From Strix aluco (Eukaryota > Chordata > Aves > Strigiformes > Strigidae), in the NCBI RefSeq assembly GCF_031877795.1, contig NC_133955.1:1922001-1986000 (forward strand): a stretch of DNA of 64,000 nt. The letters run 5' to 3'. Under the pieces are notes generated by a model that had not been told where the DNA came from, did no database searches, and worked only from the letters and a program-made list of their open reading frames with translations. Positions 61,840-64,000 of the stretch are shown one piece after another; the stretch's first letter is position 1; each line of letters opens with the position of its first letter. The translations under genes and the position numbers were made by a program.

Positions 61840-61897
61840 GGGAGAGGGAAGGGCGGGGGGAGGCGAGGCGCGCGGGCCGGGCCCTCTCCCCGCGGCG
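61840..61897 (+). other. KLHL12: Probable KLHL12 non-coding first exon (5' UTR), 3' end only
   Basis: CCCCGCGGCG is followed by GTGAGTGCGG, a strong donor at 61898, within the CpG island. It would splice to the acceptor CCCGCAG at 62147, 12 bases before the start codon. The left boundary given is arbitrary because the start site is unknown. Confidence 0.5.
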
Positions 61898-62147
61898 GTG
61901 AGTGCGGCCGGGCCGCTCCGGGCGGGCGGCGCTGCCGCGCTGCGGCGGGGGGGGAACCGTGCCGAGGCGGGGGGGGCGCGGGGCTGCGAGCGGCCCGTGG
62001 CGGCCGGCGTGGCGCGGCGCGGGGCGGGGGCGACCCGGGCGGGGCAGGGAGACAGAGAGGGAGGGGCGGCGCGGCGCGGCGGGAGGGCGCCCCCTGGCGG
62101 CGCGGCGGGCGGGCCGTGACATGTGGCCGTGCTGGCTGTGCCCGCAG

Positions 62148-62345
62148 GTGCCGGGCGCCATGGCCCCCCCCAAGGACATCATGACCAACTCGCACGCCAA
62201 GTCCATCCTCAACGCCATGAACGCCCTGCGGAAGAGCAACACGCTCTGCGACGTCACCCTCCGCGTGGAGCACAAGGACTTCCCGGCCCACCGCATCGTC
62301 CTGGCCGCCTGCAGCGACTACTTCTGCGCCATGTTCACCAGCGAG
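62148..62345 (+). CDS. KLHL12: KLHL12, BTB-Kelch adaptor of CUL3 ubiquitin ligase, first coding exon (partial gene)
   Basis: The exon begins after GTGCCCGCAG; coding starts at ATG 62160 in a strong context (GCCATGG) and runs 62 codons to the donor at 62346, phase 0. The protein begins [20 protein letters not shown] and continues [20 protein letters not shown] and [20 protein letters not shown], the N-terminal part of a BTB domain, nearly identical to human KLHL12 ([20 protein letters not shown], from memory). KLHL12 recruits substrates to CUL3: it monoubiquitinates SEC31 to enlarge COPII coats for collagen export, and has been reported to act on Dishevelled and the D4 dopamine receptor. The remaining BTB, BACK and six Kelch repeats lie beyond the right edge; the next exon (expected to start LSEKGKPYVDIQG) was not found before 64000. 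The donor GAG/GTCGGT is weak. No upstream in-frame ATG exists in this exon. Confidence 0.94.
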
Positions 62346-64000
62346 GTCGGTGCGCCCCGAGAGCGCGGGCTGCCGCCGGCCCTGGGTGCTCAGCGGGTGG
62401 AGGAGGCAGGGCCGCCCAATGCTCGGGCTGCTCTCTGTCAAGCTGCTTAGCAGCTGGGCCTGGATCCCCTCGTGGTGGCCCAGGATCCCCTCGTGGTGAT
62501 CCTGGAGCCTTTGGGATCCCCCCATGGTGGCCCAGGGTCTCTCTGGAGCTCCTCTTGGTGGCCCAGGATCCCCTCATGGTGGCCCTGGAGCCCTCTGGAG
62601 TCTGTCCTGGTGGCCCTGGATCCCCTCGCGGTGATTCTTGGTCTCCTCATGGTGGCCCCAGAGCCCTTTATCATGGCATGGTGGGAGTTAGAGGCTGCAG
62701 TTGGGACAGTGGTCCTGAATCATTGTCTGCTGCATGACCAATGTGTGCACCAGAGAGCTGCCAGGCTGAGCTGGCAAACTGGAAGGCTCTGATACATTTA
62801 CTGATTTTTTTTCTAGTTGTGTCTTAGTGGTCTTCATGCTTCTGGGCATCTCTCTTGCCAAGGGTGCCAGCCCTAGTGCAAGGCTGTTCGAGCTGTGGTG
62901 TGTGCCTTAGACCGGGTGGTGAATTAAGGCAGCCCTTTAAAACTGAAATGGAGGGTATTTCACTCATGTTCTGGTCTCTGTTTCGCACTGCCTGATCAGC
63001 TGGTACGTGTTGGGTTGTGCTGTTGCTCTTGTGAAGAAGATGTAACCTTCAGCACTGGGGTTGGGGGTGACACTATAAGCCCCTGGTTGCTCTACTTGGC
63101 AAATCTCGGTTGTGAGGACATTTGCTCTCACAGTACTTACTGTATTCACTCGCAGTACCTGCATGCTGTTTTTCTGAATCACTGAAAGGTAATATTTGAG
63201 CTAAAGCTAGCACTCATTCGTGTTGTTAAATGTGAGATGCTTTGCCTGGCTTTGTCTTTTATAAGTTTGAATCAATCTTTGTGGCTTCTTCTAGAAGATG
63301 CCTTCCTTATCCTAGCAACTTCCCTATTAGCAGGGAGAAAAATTACTAAGTAGCTCAAAGGTCCTAGAGACCTTCCTGCTAGCCCAGTAGTCCTTGCAGG
63401 AGAGAATAGTTTTCTTCTTTGTTTTATCCAGCAATGAACAGCGTTGGCAGAGCTGTCTGTGTGCCTCCTTCTTTCAATGCTGTGTTGGGTGAGCAGGTGG
63501 CTTAGTTTTTATAGTCCTGTGCAAAGCAACCAAAAAAAGACATGTGGACTGACCACATACCAGTATATTTTCTGTCCATGTCTTCATGAAATTTGTAAAT
63601 TTTTCAGGTTTATGCTCTTTCTCTCCATAACGGAAATGTAATTTTTTTTTTTAAAAATACAAAGAGGAAATTCAGTCCCTGCAGGCTGAAGTTCTCTATT
63701 TACCAGTAGCTTCAAGGTGCACAACAGTATAGCGGTCTGTCTCTGCTTCTTTGTGTTTGCCTCTAAGTTCCTGACAATGCTTTTGGCTTCCTGGACTTTA
63801 ACTAGGCACTCTACAGAGATCTGATCACTCTGCTACAGAACATTCTTTGTGGTTGCTAACAAAGGCTGAGGGTTGGTATACTTGGGGCCTAAGCTGAGAT
63901 CGTCTCTCATTTTGACTGTAACATTGTAGTGACCTTTTTCAGTAATTCTTCCTAGAAAAATAAGTGCATCCAGTGAGCATGGTTGCTCAGTCTCTCACAC
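62346..64000 (+). other. KLHL12 intron, continuing past the window
   Basis: It starts GTCGGTGCG. The first 100 bases are still CpG-rich. A GC-rich minisatellite occupies 62458-62683; the remainder is ordinary sequence without recognised repeats or exons. Confidence 0.8.
62458..62683. repeat. Minisatellite of 21- and 31-bp units
   Basis: Nine head-to-tail units each end in GGTG: boundaries fall after 62477, 62498, 62529, 62560, 62581, 62612, 62633, 62654 and 62683, giving lengths 20, 21, 31, 31, 21, 31, 21, 21 and 29. The short form is GCCCAGGATCCCCTCRTGGTG; the long form adds about ten bases around GGAGCC/CTCTGGAG. Lies in KLHL12 intron sequence right after the CpG island. It keeps frames open on both strands, but these are repeat artefacts. 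Confidence 0.85.

Larger units (their letters stand above)
61560..62440. promoter_or_regulatory. KLHL12: CpG island and promoter of KLHL12
   Basis: An abrupt rise to very high G+C with many CpG and GGCGGG/CGGGGC words (Sp1-type boxes), no TATA box, a palindromic X-box (61767-61779), and TGACGCCATCA at 61815-61825 (an ATF/CRE half site overlapping a YY1-like GCCAT). A consensus donor lies at 61898 and the first coding exon at 62148. This is the usual architecture of a housekeeping promoter with several start sites. The transcription start cannot be fixed from sequence alone. Confidence 0.85.

Noticed and set aside
61458..62525. 355-codon minus-strand open frame across the KLHL12 CpG island
   Set aside because: It is rich in Pro, Arg, Ala and Gly, as any frame through CpG-island DNA would be, overlaps the real KLHL12 exon antisense and runs into the minisatellite. 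No domain is visible.
62123..62737. Long plus-strand frames overlapping the KLHL12 exon and minisatellite
   Set aside because: They are in a different frame from the BTB-encoding one and continue only because the 21-bp units preserve frame.
1..64000. CRISPR arrays, tRNA or rRNA genes, prokaryotic operons, phage or endogenous retrovirus genes
   Set aside because: I saw no regular direct repeats with spacers, no tRNA-like box A/B pairs with a cloverleaf, no rRNA, and no gag, pol or env-like frame. The only reverse-transcriptase relics are of the CR1 LINE type.

Overview
The window looks like nuclear DNA of a bird. The evidence is interrupted genes with GT-AG introns, many CR1 retrotransposon copies ending in the characteristic 3' octamer repeats, and protein sequences that match vertebrate LGR6 and KLHL12 with few changes. 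The octamer tails read TTCTGTGA rather than the TTCTATGA I associate with chicken, which suggests a non-galliform bird. That is an inference from memory, not a search.

From about 1 to 36,745 the plus strand carries the 3' three quarters of LGR6, an R-spondin receptor of the leucine-rich-repeat GPCR family. Twelve coding exons could be placed to the base (10017-35426). Nine encode leucine-rich repeats, two encode the cysteine-rich hinge, and the last encodes the whole seven-helix domain, the cytoplasmic tail and the stop. All junctions keep the frame and give 721 codons plus a stop. The signal peptide and the first repeats (about 245 residues by comparison with human LGR6 from memory) were not found in bases 1-10016 and should lie upstream. 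A roughly 1.3 kb 3' UTR ends at an AATAAA near 36724.

From 36,746 to about 61,560 I recognise no gene. The interval holds several CR1 copies of different ages: an old one with endonuclease and reverse-transcriptase relics, and younger 5'-truncated ones, two of which form an inverted pair. It also holds a degenerate tandem array that reverses orientation near 55,330, and an AT microsatellite.

From about 61,560 to the right edge lies the CpG-island promoter and first coding exon of KLHL12, a BTB-Kelch adaptor of the CUL3 ubiquitin ligase, also on the plus strand. The rest of that gene lies beyond the window. Both genes have been linked to Wnt signalling (LGR6 potentiates it through R-spondin; KLHL12 has been reported to target Dishevelled), but nothing in the sequence shows that they are co-regulated. 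I found no RNA gene, CRISPR array, prokaryotic-type system or other wholly new system. The most interesting unexplained items are a cluster of GTAATTAC palindromes in an LGR6 intron, the orientation-switching tandem array, and a perfect palindromic X-box in the KLHL12 promoter.
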